A stretch of DNA of 64,000 nt, taken from a bacterium. Its GTDB lineage: Bacteria; Pseudomonadota; Gammaproteobacteria; Burkholderiales; Thiobacillaceae. Made by a program: the position numbers and the translations under genes. Position 1 is the first letter of the stretch; each line of letters opens with the position of its first letter. Location: NCBI GenBank assembly GCA_009772925.1, contig WOUQ01000010.1, forward strand, positions 1 to 64,000. Reading direction: 5' to 3'. The notes below the pieces were generated by a model. The model was not told the origin of the DNA. It saw only the letters and a program-made list of their open reading frames with translations, and ran no database searches. Positions 41,648 to 50,012 of this stretch are shown here, in pieces.

Positions 41648-42307
41648 ATGAACGAAATGCAATTCCTGACATGGGTCCGGGGTCCGGCCCTGGACATCGC
41701 CATCGGCATCTTCCTGCTCGGCGTGTTGTGGCGGCTGATCGAGATCTATTCGCTTGGCCGCAAGGTTGATGTGGCGCCCGGACGTCATCGTGACGGCGCC
41801 TCCGGCCTGCACACGGTGTTCCGCCGCTCGGTGCCGCCGCCCGGCATGGTCAAGCGTTCCCCGGTGACCTACATCGGTGGCTACGTCTTCCACATCGGCC
41901 TGGCGATCATCGTCTTCCTGTTTGAGCCGCACATCATCCTCATCCGCGATCTCACCGGGCTGTCCTGGCCGGGTCTGCCCTCGCAGGTGATCGACCTGGT
42001 GTCGGTGATCACCCTCGGCGCCATGCTGGTGGTGCTGGCGGACCGCATCAAGAGTCCGGTGAAGCGCTACCTTAGCACCTTCTCGGACTGGTTCACCTGG
42101 ACCCTGACCTTCCTGCCGGTGCTCACCGGATGGATGGCCGTGCAGCATCTACTGTTGCCCTACACCACCATGCTGGCCCTGCACATCCTGTCCGTCGAAC
42201 TGCTGTTGATCGTCCTGCCTTTCACCAAGCTGTTCCATGCCTTCACGGTGTTCGGTTCGCGCTGGTACCTCGGCAAGATCAACGGTCATAGGGGAGTCCC
42301 TGTATGA
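41648..42307 (+). CDS. isp1: Isp1, hydrogenase-associated cytochrome b (NarI/DsrM-like)
   Basis: 219 residues, about five membrane helices with His pairs suited to two b hemes (YVFHIGLAIIVFLFEPHII, MLALHILSVELLLIVLPF, FTKLFHAF). Homologous to the gamma subunit of nitrate reductase and DsrM; it passes electrons from the hydrogenase to quinone. ATG 41648 has GGAG 8 nt upstream; the ATG at 41642 overlaps the small-subunit stop but is too close to the ribosome-binding site. Confidence 0.93.
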   Translation: MNEMQFLTWVRGPALDIAIGIFLLGVLWRLIEIYSLGRKVDVAPGRHRDGASGLHTVFRRSVPPPGMVKRSPVTYIGGYVFHIGLAIIVFLFEPHIILIRDLTGLSWPGLPSQVIDLVSVITLGAMLVVLADRIKSPVKRYLSTFSDWFTWTLTFLPVLTGWMAVQHLLLPYTTMLALHILSVELLLIVLPFTKLFHAFTVFGSRWYLGKINGHRGVPV

Positions 42308-43566
42308 GCGCCTCACTGCAAAAGGGCATCAACGCCCTCAAGGAAGTCATCGACGCGCCCGTCGCGAGTTATTTCAACAGCTGCGTGCATTGCGGCCTCT
42401 GCGCCGAGGCCTGTCTGTTCTATCTGGAAACCGGCGACGTTAAATACACGCCGATACACAAGCTGGAACCCCTGCGCCGCGTGTATGAGCAGGAATACAC
42501 CTTGCTCGGCCGCCTGGGGAAAATGGTCGGACTCTCAAAGGCGGTGACCGATGACGAGTTGGAAGAGTGGAAGGAACTGGTCTACGACAGTTGCACCATG
42601 TGCGGCCGCTGCTCCATGGTCTGCCCGGTCGGCAACGACATCGTCTACATGGTGCGCAAGCTGCGCGAGGGCATGGCCGTTTCCGGCCACGCGCCGGACG
42701 GCATCAAGGGCGCCACCAAGCGCACGGTCGAGATCGGCGGCCCGATGGGCCTGAAGTGGCCGGCGGTGGCGAACGTCATCAAGAAGGCCGAGGCGGCCAC
42801 CGGCGTCAGCATCAACGTGGACAAGCCGGGCGTCGACTACCTGGTGCTGCTGTCCTCCATGGAGATCGTCAACTATCCGGAGTACCTGGAAGCCCTGGTG
42901 AAGATCTTCAAGAAGGCGGGCATCAGCTTTACCCTCGCCTCGGACGCCTTCGAAGCGACCAACGCAGGCATCCAGATCGGCGCCTCCGACATCGCCAAGG
43001 TCATCGTTTCGCGCATCATCAACTCCGCCGAGAAGCTGGGCGTGAAGTACGTGCTGTCGCCGGAATGCGGCCACGCCTACATGGCGATCCGCTGGGAAGG
43101 CCCCAACCTCATCGGCCGGCCCTACAAGTTCGAGGTCAGGCACGTCCTCGAAGTGCTGGAAGAACTGCGCCAGAAGGGTGTGCTGAAGATGAAGGACAAG
43201 TTCAAGGAGCCGCTCATCCTGCACGATCCCTGCCAGATCGTGCGCCGCGGCGGCGTCCTGGAAGCGCCGGAACCCCTCATCCAGACGGTGGCCGAGAACT
43301 ATATCCCCATCGTCGACAAGCAGAAGTGGAACTGGTGTTGCGGCGGCGGCGGCGGCGCCTCGGCCATCCATACCGAGGAAGCCGAAGCCCTGCGCGCCAA
43401 GGCCTTCCGCATCAAGAAGCGGCAGATCGAGGAGAGTGGCGTCAACACCATGGTGACCTTCTGCGCCAACTGCCGCATCGTGATCGAGGAAGGTTTCGAC
43501 CACTACGAGATGAACACGCAGTTGCTCGGCTTGACCGAACTGCTTGCCGAACACCTGGAGGACTGA
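42304..43566 (+). CDS. isp2: Isp2, HdrD/DsrK-like iron-sulfur protein
   Basis: 420 residues. Two [4Fe-4S] ferredoxin motifs, CVHCGLCAEAC (27-37) and CTMCGRCSMVC (97-107), then two CCG domains as in heterodisulfide reductase: SPECGHAYMAI...LHDPCQIVRRGG and WCCGGGGG...FCANCRIVIEEG. Cytosolic; with Isp1 it forms the electron exit module of group 1e hydrogenases. Overlaps isp1 by 4 bp. Confidence 0.95.
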   Translation: MSASLQKGINALKEVIDAPVASYFNSCVHCGLCAEACLFYLETGDVKYTPIHKLEPLRRVYEQEYTLLGRLGKMVGLSKAVTDDELEEWKELVYDSCTMCGRCSMVCPVGNDIVYMVRKLREGMAVSGHAPDGIKGATKRTVEIGGPMGLKWPAVANVIKKAEAATGVSINVDKPGVDYLVLLSSMEIVNYPEYLEALVKIFKKAGISFTLASDAFEATNAGIQIGASDIAKVIVSRIINSAEKLGVKYVLSPECGHAYMAIRWEGPNLIGRPYKFEVRHVLEVLEELRQKGVLKMKDKFKEPLILHDPCQIVRRGGVLEAPEPLIQTVAENYIPIVDKQKWNWCCGGGGGASAIHTEEAEALRAKAFRIKKRQIEESGVNTMVTFCANCRIVIEEGFDHYEMNTQLLGLTELLAEHLED

Positions 43567-43570
43567 ACAA

Positions 43571-45352
43571 ATGAACGCACCCCAACGCATCGTCGTTGAT
43601 CCCGTCACCCGGATCGAGGGTCACCTGCGCATCGAGGCGGAAACGGACGCATCCGGCAAGATCACGCGGGCTTCCTCCGCCGGCACCATGGTGCGCGGCA
43701 TCGAAATCATCCTGCGCGGCCGCGACCCCCGCGACGCCTGGGCCTTCGCCCAGCGCATCTGCGGCGTCTGCACCCTGGTGCACGGCATGGCCTCCATCCG
43801 CTCGGTGGAAGACGCGCTGCATCGCGAGATCCCCAGTTACAGCATCCCGCGCAACGCGGAAATCATCCGCAACCTGATGATCGGCGCGCAGTACGTGCAC
43901 GACCACGTCATGCACTTCTATCACCTGCACGCCCTCGACTGGGTGGACGTGGTGTCGGCCCTGAAGGCCGATCCCAAGGCCACCTCGGCCTTGGCGCAGA
44001 GCATCAGCAACTACTCGAAGTCTTCGCCCGGCTATTTCGCCGACGTGCAGAAGAAGGTGAAGAACTTCGTCGAGCAGGGCCAGTTGGGCATCTTCGCCAA
44101 CGCCTACTGGGGCCACCCGGCCTACAAGCTGCCGCCCGAGGCCAACCTGATGGCCGTGGCGCACTATCTGGAGGCCCTCGCCTGGCAGCGCGACGTGGTC
44201 AAGCTGCACGCCATCTTCGGCGGCAAGAACCCCCACCCCAACTTCGTGGTGGGCGGCACGCCCTCGGCGATTTCCGTGCACACCACCGACGGCCCGGGCA
44301 AGCCCCGAGGCGGCCAGGACGGCACGGCGGTCAACATGGTGGGCCTGCAGACCGTGCAGAGCGTTATCAAGCAGATGAAGGACTTCGTCGATCAGGTCTA
44401 CATCCCCGACCTGCTGGCTATCGCCTCCTTCTACAAGGACTGGGGCGCCATCGGCAGCTCCGGCGGCAACTACCTGTCCTTCGGCGACATGCCCGAGAAG
44501 GACATCTGGACGCCGGATTCCTTCCTCATCCCGCGCGGTGTCATCCTCGATGGTGACATCAGCAAGGTGCATCCCATCAACATGGATGACGACGACGAAA
44601 TCCAGGAATTCGTCAGCCACGCCTGGTACAAGTACCAAGGCGGCGATGACAAGGGCCTGCATCCCTGGAAGGGCGAGACCGAGTTCAACTACACCGGTCC
44701 CAAGCCGCCGTATGAGCAGCTCGACGTCGATCAGAAGTATTCCTGGCTGAAGTCGCCGCGGTGGAAAGGCAAGCCCATGGAGGTCGGCCCGCTGGCGCGT
44801 GCCCTCATCATGTACGCCACCGGCAACAAGCAGATGAAGGAACTGGTGGACTACACCCTGAAGACCCTGGACGTGCCGATCACCGCCCTGTTCTCCACCC
44901 TGGGGCGCACCGCCGCCCGCGGCCTGGAGAGCAAGGTCATCGCCGACGCCATGCAGGGCATGTTCGATAGCCTGATCGCCAACATCAAGGCCGGCGACGT
45001 CAAGACCTTCAACGAGCAGTACTGGGATCCGGCCTCCTGGCCCAAGTCCATGAAGGGTGTCGGCCTGATGGAGGCGCCGCGCGGCGGTCTGAGCCACTGG
45101 ATCGTCATCGAGAACGGCCGCATCGACAACTACCAGGCCATCGTGCCGAGTACCTGGAACGCTGGTCCGCGCGACACCGCCGGCCAGTCCGGTCCCTACG
45201 AGGCGTCGCTGCAGCATAACCACGTGCTGCACGATCCCAAGCAACCGCTGGAGATCCTGCGCACCATCCACAGCTACGATCCCTGCCTTGCCTGCGCGGT
45301 GCACGTGACCGACCCCGAGGGTGAAGAGCTGATCCAAGTGAAAGTGAAGTAA
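43571..45352 (+). CDS. hynL: [NiFe]-hydrogenase large subunit
   Basis: 593 residues holding the Ni-Fe centre. L1 RICGVC (C64, C67) and L5 DPCLACAVH (C572, C575, H578). The 15-residue tail after H578 (VTDPEGEELIQVKVK) is the part removed by the HupD-type protease. Starts MNAPQRIVVDPVTRIEGH at ATG 43571. Being separated from the small subunit by isp1 and isp2 is the Isp-type signature. It lacks a Tat signal and travels with the small subunit. Confidence 0.98.
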   Translation: MNAPQRIVVDPVTRIEGHLRIEAETDASGKITRASSAGTMVRGIEIILRGRDPRDAWAFAQRICGVCTLVHGMASIRSVEDALHREIPSYSIPRNAEIIRNLMIGAQYVHDHVMHFYHLHALDWVDVVSALKADPKATSALAQSISNYSKSSPGYFADVQKKVKNFVEQGQLGIFANAYWGHPAYKLPPEANLMAVAHYLEALAWQRDVVKLHAIFGGKNPHPNFVVGGTPSAISVHTTDGPGKPRGGQDGTAVNMVGLQTVQSVIKQMKDFVDQVYIPDLLAIASFYKDWGAIGSSGGNYLSFGDMPEKDIWTPDSFLIPRGVILDGDISKVHPINMDDDDEIQEFVSHAWYKYQGGDDKGLHPWKGETEFNYTGPKPPYEQLDVDQKYSWLKSPRWKGKPMEVGPLARALIMYATGNKQMKELVDYTLKTLDVPITALFSTLGRTAARGLESKVIADAMQGMFDSLIANIKAGDVKTFNEQYWDPASWPKSMKGVGLMEAPRGGLSHWIVIENGRIDNYQAIVPSTWNAGPRDTAGQSGPYEASLQHNHVLHDPKQPLEILRTIHSYDPCLACAVHVTDPEGEELIQVKVK

Positions 45353-45355
45353 GGC

Positions 45356-45378
45356 GCCCCTTCCTCCCCGGAAGGGGC
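45356..45378 (+). other. Intercistronic hairpin after hynL
   Basis: GCCCCTTCC (45356-45364), loop TCCCC, GGAAGGGGC (45370-45378): a perfect 9-bp stem 3 bp after the hynL stop. No T-run follows, so it is not a rho-independent terminator; it may protect the upstream mRNA or regulate the small gene behind it. Confidence 0.55.
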
Positions 45379-45395
45379 AGGAAAGGAGGTGTGAG

Positions 45396-45679
45396 ATGAC
45401 AAAAAAGTAGTTGTTGCAACACCAGAAGTTGTAAGCAAGACCTACGGTTGGGGCGGGTGGAAGATGCCGATCTTCCACCCCAACGACCCCGAATACTGTG
45501 AATACGGCTGTCCGATATGCACCCGCGCAAGACGGGGAGTGCCGTGGGCCGTGGCCGTGCAGAAGGCCGAACTCGCCCTGACCCTGGGCGGCTGCCCCTG
45601 GGGCCGCGCGCGCCGTCGCAAGTACGGGGTGACCCCCGATCAACCGATTCCCGTATCTCCTACTGATGGATCGATATAA
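45396..45679 (+). CDS. Cys-rich small protein, frame broken at a slippery heptamer
   Basis: AGGAGGT (45384-45390) lies 5 nt before ATG 45396. The frame reads MTKK then TAG at 45408-45410. At 45401-45407 the sequence is A AAA AAG; slipping -1 continues KVVVATPEVVSKTYGWGGWK and on to TAA 45677-45679, a 94-residue product without stops. It holds EYGCPICTRARRG and GGCPWGRARRRKYG, two Cys/basic motifs alike in pattern. I do not recognise the family. It may be a programmed frameshift, transcription slippage, a pseudogene or an assembly error. The strong ribosome-binding site and coherent downstream frame favour a real gene. Confidence 0.55.
45401..45407 (+). other. Candidate -1 frameshift heptamer A AAA AAG
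   Basis: The heptamer is in the right phase (X XXY YYZ) for a -1 slip, is directly followed by TAG in frame 0, and has a Shine-Dalgarno-like AGGAGGT ending 10 nt upstream. This matches the dnaX slippery site and the approximate stimulator spacing known in E. coli. No strong downstream stem-loop is obvious. Confidence 0.5.
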
Positions 45680-45681
45680 CC

Positions 45682-45999
45682 ATGGACGATCCTCTCAAGC
45701 GTTTGTTGGAAGCCGAAGCCCGCGCGCAAAGCCTCATCGAGGCGGCCAGTCACGAACGTCAACGCCTCCTGGACGAAGCGCTGACCGCCGCGCGCGAGGC
45801 CGAGGTGCGTTTCGAGGCCGGGCGAGCCGAGTTGCGCGCCCCCTTCCTGCGCGAGGCCGGCAGCCGCGCCGACCAGGCCGTGGCCGAACTGTCGCGCAAG
45901 TACGAGGAGCGCCAGCGCAACCTGCGCGACATGGCCGCCCGCCACGAACAGGAGGCGATCGACGCCGCCCTGAATCTGCTGCTCGATCCCGCCCGCTGA
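45682..45999 (+). CDS. V/A-type ATPase stalk subunit H/G-like
   Basis: 105 residues, almost entirely charged helix with coiled-coil spacing (LLEAEARAQSLIEAASHERQ, AAREAEVRFEAGRAELRA). This matches the small peripheral-stalk subunit (G/H, NtpF) that pairs with E. First gene of the ATPase operon, 2 bp after the Cys-rich gene's stop and 18 bp before the C gene's TTG option. Confidence 0.8.
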   Translation: MDDPLKRLLEAEARAQSLIEAASHERQRLLDEALTAAREAEVRFEAGRAELRAPFLREAGSRADQAVAELSRKYEERQRNLRDMAARHEQEAIDAALNLLLDPAR

Positions 46000-46036
46000 A
46001 GGGTGGGGTCGAGCCTTCTTGCCTGCGGGTAAACCC

Positions 46037-47083
46037 GTGACCGCCTATCTAAATACTCGCGTCAGCCTCTATTCCGGCCGTCTCTGGCAGCCGGCGGACT
46101 TCGAAGCCGTGCTCGCCATCCCCGACGCCGAAATGGCGGATGCCCTCGGCAGCCGCGGGCTGCCCCAACTGTCGGCAGGCTTCGACCGGCATCAGGACCA
46201 CCGTTCCCTCGAACAGCGCATCATCGCCGAGTTGCTGAACGAGACCACGGTGCTCATCCGCCCCCTCACCGGTGCCGCGCGGGCCTTCCTGCTCTATTGG
46301 ACCGAGCGCTTCGAGGTCAGCAACGTGAAGACCCTGCTGCGCGGCAAGATGACCGGCGAGCGGCCCGCCGCCCTGATCAACCGGCTCACCCCCATGGGCG
46401 CCTTCGGCCGCCTGGACGTGCAGGATCTGGCGCACGCCGAGGATCTCGCCGAACTCCTGCGCCGCCTGGAAGCCGGCCCCTACGCCGGCATCGTGCGCCA
46501 GGCCCGGCGCGCCTTCGAGGAGGGGCAAGACCCCTTCATCCTCGATGCCGCACTCGACCGCGGCTATTACGAAGGTCTCGCGCGGCGCGCCCAGCCGCTG
46601 GAGAACGAGGCGGGCGCCTCCTTCCGCCGCCTCATGGGGACGCTGATCGACCGCATCAACCTGGTGTGGATGCTGCGCTACCGCTTCAACTACAACCTGC
46701 CGCCCGCGCAGGTGTATTACCTGCTGGTGGCCTCGCGCTACAACCTGCCCTCCTCACGCCTGCGCGAACTGGCCGCGCTGGGCAGCGCGGAGGCGGTGCT
46801 CGACGCCCTGCCCGAGCCCCTGCGCGGCATCCTGCGCGACGCCGCCGGCATCGCCGACGTGTTCGCGCGCATGGAGATGGATGGTGCCGAGGTGGCCGCC
46901 AAGGTGCTGCACTCGGGCGCCGCCGCCATTTCCCGCGCCTTCGCCTATCTGATCCTGCGCGAACGCGATCTGCGTTCCGTGCGCGCCATCCTGCGGGGCC
47001 GTCATCTGGACCTGCCGACGGCGGACATCCGCCTGGCCATGTTCCAGCCCGAGGCCTCCCCAGCCGTCGCGTCACCGCACTGA
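46037..47083 (+). CDS. ntpC: V/A-type ATP synthase subunit C (V0D/AC39 family)
   Basis: 348 residues from GTG 46037 (TAYLNTRVSLYSGRLW); a TTG at 46019 is an alternative. Mostly helical vATP-synt_AC39 fold with NRLTPMGAFGRLD, LIDRINLVWMLRYRFNYNL and ILRERDLRSVRAILRG. It is the funnel that connects the central stalk to the K ring. Confidence 0.9.
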   Translation: MTAYLNTRVSLYSGRLWQPADFEAVLAIPDAEMADALGSRGLPQLSAGFDRHQDHRSLEQRIIAELLNETTVLIRPLTGAARAFLLYWTERFEVSNVKTLLRGKMTGERPAALINRLTPMGAFGRLDVQDLAHAEDLAELLRRLEAGPYAGIVRQARRAFEEGQDPFILDAALDRGYYEGLARRAQPLENEAGASFRRLMGTLIDRINLVWMLRYRFNYNLPPAQVYYLLVASRYNLPSSRLRELAALGSAEAVLDALPEPLRGILRDAAGIADVFARMEMDGAEVAAKVLHSGAAAISRAFAYLILRERDLRSVRAILRGRHLDLPTADIRLAMFQPEASPAVASPH

Positions 47084-47157
47084 ATCATGCGCGCGCTGTC
47101 ACCCACCCCCTTCTCCGCCGCGATCGCCGGCCGGCTTTCGCGACAAAGGAATGCCTG

Positions 47158-49044
47158 ATGTTCCGCGCCGAACCTCTGGTCCGCATCCGCCTGCTCATGC
47201 TGGCTTCCGAGGCGGCCGACGCCGCCCTCGAACTGGCCCGCTTCGGCGTCTTCAGTCCGGCCGCGCACACGCCGCCGGAACTCGCCGAGAGCCTCGCCGA
47301 CCCCTACCGGGAGGCCTGGCTGGAGGCCGAGTCGCGTGTCTCCAAGCTGGTCGAGCGTTGCGGCAACATGGGCGAGCTCATCATCCCCGAGGGCGCCGCC
47401 GCCCCCACCCTGGCCGATCTGGATGAACTCAACGCCTGGCTCAAGGGAGTCTGGAATACCTGTCTGTCCGCGCACGAGGGTGAGGCCCGCATCCAGGAGG
47501 AAATCCGCCACCTGGACGCCCTCGAGGACACCCTGACCAAGCTGGAGCGCCTGAACGTCGACCTCGCCCAGTTGCTGCGTGCCGACGGCCTGCTGGCGGT
47601 GAACATCGGCAGCCTGCCGGCCGGCAGCGTCAGGCGGGTGGCGGAAGCCCTGGCCATGACCGGCTCCCTGGTGACCACCTTCGACCAGGTCGGCGGCCAG
47701 GCCTACACCGTCATCGCCGGTCCGCGCGATCGTCACGACGAGGTGCGCGGCCTGCTCTCCCAGGCGGGCTGGCGTGAACTGCCGGTGCCTCCGGAACTGC
47801 GCATCCACCCGCAGGCCGCCCGTGCCTGGCTGGCGGAGGAACGTCAACGCGTGGAGGCCATGAACGTGCGCGAATGCGCCGCCATGGACAACCTGCGCGG
47901 GCAATACCGCACCGGCCTGGAGGAAGCGCGCCTGCGTGTCGCCCTCGGCCGCCCCCTGGCAGAAGCGGCGATGGTCGGTGTGCGCGGGCGCGGCGGACTC
48001 GCCGGCCTCGCGGGCTGGGTGCCGCGGCGCCGCGTCGAAGCCTTGAAGACCGCCCTGGAACAACGTTTCCGCGGCCGCTATTGGCTGGCCATCGAACCCC
48101 CCCGGCGCGACGAGGCGGCGCAGGTGCCCTCGCTGGTGCGTTATCCGGTCTGGCTGCAACCCTTCGTGCCGCTGGTCAAGAGCTATGGCGTGCCGCGCTA
48201 CGGCGAGTTCGACCCGACCTTGCCCTTCGCCTTCACCTACCTGCTGCTGTTCGGCGCCATGTTCGGCGACATCGGCCACGGCGCGGTGATCTTGCTGCTG
48301 GCGGCGAGCCTCTACAAGAAGCTGGGCAAGCTGGCCTGGATCGGTGTCGCCGCCGGTGCCGTGTCCATGCTCTTTGGCCTGCTTTACGGCAGTATCTTCG
48401 GCTACGAGGACATCCTTCATCCACTTTGGATGTCGCCCTTGCACCATCCCACGCAGATGCTGACCCTGGCGGTGTCCTTCGGCGTCGGCTTCATCATCCT
48501 TACCCTGCTGGTGAACGCCCGCAACCAGTACACGGCGGGGCATGTGCACGCGGCCCTGTTCGATTCCACCGGCCTCGCCGGCCTGCTCTTCTACCTGGGC
48601 GCGGTGGGCGGCGTGGTCAGCCTGGCGGGCGGCGCCGCCCTCGCCACGCCATCCTGGATCCTGGCCGGCATCGGCATCACCATCGTCGCCTTGTTCAAGT
48701 GGATCGAGACCCGTGCCAGCCTGGGCGAGCGCGTGCTGGTGACTTCCATCGAGACCCTGGAGACCGGCATCAACCTGTTCGCCAACACCCTGTCCTTCAT
48801 GCGCGTGGCGGCCTTCAGCCTGAACCACGTCGCCCTGGCCCTGGCCGTGTTCACCCTCGCCAACGGCATGGGCACGGCGGGCCACTGGCTGACCATCGTG
48901 CTGGGCAACGTGGTGATCATCGTGCTGGAGGGCGGCATCGTCGCCATCCAGGCCCTGCGTCTCATGTATTACGAAGGCTTCTCCCGCTTCTTCAGCGGGG
49001 ATGGAACGGAATTCGTGCCCCTGAAACTGGTGGGCGTAAAGTGA
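47158..49044 (+). CDS. ntpI: V/A-type ATP synthase subunit I (a subunit)
   Basis: 628 residues: an N-terminal cytosolic arm of helices (to ~residue 330), then about eight membrane helices (PFAFTYLLLFGAMFGDIGHG, GVAAGAVSMLFGLLYGSIFG and others). The conserved Arg needed for ion transfer is expected in a late helix; FANTLSFMRVAAFSLNHVAL contains FMRVAAF, the likely site. ATG 47158 has AAGGA upstream. Stator of ion flow against the K ring. Confidence 0.94.
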   Translation: MFRAEPLVRIRLLMLASEAADAALELARFGVFSPAAHTPPELAESLADPYREAWLEAESRVSKLVERCGNMGELIIPEGAAAPTLADLDELNAWLKGVWNTCLSAHEGEARIQEEIRHLDALEDTLTKLERLNVDLAQLLRADGLLAVNIGSLPAGSVRRVAEALAMTGSLVTTFDQVGGQAYTVIAGPRDRHDEVRGLLSQAGWRELPVPPELRIHPQAARAWLAEERQRVEAMNVRECAAMDNLRGQYRTGLEEARLRVALGRPLAEAAMVGVRGRGGLAGLAGWVPRRRVEALKTALEQRFRGRYWLAIEPPRRDEAAQVPSLVRYPVWLQPFVPLVKSYGVPRYGEFDPTLPFAFTYLLLFGAMFGDIGHGAVILLLAASLYKKLGKLAWIGVAAGAVSMLFGLLYGSIFGYEDILHPLWMSPLHHPTQMLTLAVSFGVGFIILTLLVNARNQYTAGHVHAALFDSTGLAGLLFYLGAVGGVVSLAGGAALATPSWILAGIGITIVALFKWIETRASLGERVLVTSIETLETGINLFANTLSFMRVAAFSLNHVALALAVFTLANGMGTAGHWLTIVLGNVVIIVLEGGIVAIQALRLMYYEGFSRFFSGDGTEFVPLKLVGVK

Positions 49045-49080
49045 AACGGCGTGACTTGTTTGCGTGACTAGGAGAAAAAA

Positions 49081-49521
49081 ATGAGCTGGCTGATCGCATT
49101 GATGGGACTTTCCGTGGCCGCCACCATCGCGGCGGGCGTCTGGCTGGAGATGAAGCCGCGCCGGCTGCCTTCGCCGCGCTGGCTGAAGGGGGGCGTGTTC
49201 GGGAATTTCCTGGTCTTCGGCTTAGGCTTGGCCGCCTTCCTCTACATGGGCGTCCAGGATGTCATGGCCCAGGAAGCCGTGGCCACCGGCGGCAGTGGCA
49301 TCTCCATGGCCGTGGGCCTCGCCCTCATCGGCATCGGTTTGCCGACGGGGCTGGCGGCCATCGGCGCCGGCATCGCCCTGGGTCCGGTGGGCGCCGCGGC
49401 ACTGGCGGTGATCGCCGAGAAACCCGAGATGTTCGGCCGCACCCTGATCTACATGGGCCTGGCGGAAGGTATCGCGATTTACGGTCTGGTCATGTCCATC
49501 CTGCTCCTGGGCAAGCTCTGA
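49081..49521 (+). CDS. ntpK: V/A-type ATP synthase subunit K (proteolipid ring)
   Basis: 146 residues. One extra N-terminal helix (LIALMGLSVAATIAAGVWLEM) plus a second hydrophobic segment, then a single c-type hairpin: GLALIGIGLPTGLAAIGAGIA, loop AEKPEMFGR and TLIYMGLAEGIAIYGLVMSIL with the ion-binding E129. A typical NtpK has a doubled hairpin; this has one. Neither a Gln in the first helix nor a Ser/Thr next to E129 is seen. Confidence 0.9.
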   Translation: MSWLIALMGLSVAATIAAGVWLEMKPRRLPSPRWLKGGVFGNFLVFGLGLAAFLYMGVQDVMAQEAVATGGSGISMAVGLALIGIGLPTGLAAIGAGIALGPVGAAALAVIAEKPEMFGRTLIYMGLAEGIAIYGLVMSILLLGKL

Positions 49522-49530
49522 GGAGATGGC

Positions 49531-49875
49531 GTGAAACCCGACGCGGACAAACCGCTGAGCGGCGGCCGCCTGGTGGTGCTGGGCAGCGCCGGGCTGACCG
49601 AGGGCTTCAGCCTGATCGGCGCCGAGATCCATGCCGACGCCGACGCGGCCAAGGTCGAGGAAGTCCTTGGCCAGCTGGTGCGTGACGGCAGCGAGGCCCT
49701 GGTCCTGCTGGAGTCCAGCCTGGCCCACGCCGGCGGACACTGGCTCAACCGCTTGCGCAACGAGGGCGGCCGCATCGTCGTGACCGAGCTGCCTTCGTTG
49801 TCCACGCCCCGCGACTACGCCCCGGCGGTGGATGAGGTGGTGCGCGCGGTGCTGGGTCCGGAAGCATTGAAATGA
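49531..49875 (+). CDS. ntpG: V/A-type ATP synthase subunit F
   Basis: 114 residues from GTG 49531 with GAGGAG upstream. LVVLGSAGLTEGFSLIGAEIH, EALVLLESSLA and RIVVTELPSL match the Rossmann-like F subunit of the central stalk. The gap to subunit E carries palindromes. Confidence 0.85.
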   Translation: MKPDADKPLSGGRLVVLGSAGLTEGFSLIGAEIHADADAAKVEEVLGQLVRDGSEALVLLESSLAHAGGHWLNRLRNEGGRIVVTELPSLSTPRDYAPAVDEVVRAVLGPEALK

Positions 49876-49908
49876 GCCCACCCCGAAAACCTCGCTGCGC
49901 TCGGTTCT

Positions 49909-49990
49909 CCCCTCGAGGGGCAAGAAAACTCGGTGCGGCCCGTCGTTTTCTTGGGAGGCATGAGCGGAGCAGGCTCGGGACGCGCGTCCC
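49909..49990. repeat. Cluster of short palindromes in the F-E gap
   Basis: Within 49876-50012 are CCCCTCGAGGGG (49909-49920), CAAGAAAAC...GTTTTCTTG (49921-49929 / 49945-49953) and GGGACGCGCGTCCC (49977-49990). No T-run follows the stems. They may alter mRNA stability between subunits F and E and look like part of a dispersed repeat family. Confidence 0.6.
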
Positions 49991-50012
49991 GGCCTGATTC
50001 CCGGAGAGACAC

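Noticed and set aside
45356..45378. Hairpin as terminator of the hydrogenase operon
   Set aside because: No T-run follows, and the downstream genes have their ribosome-binding sites without an evident promoter.
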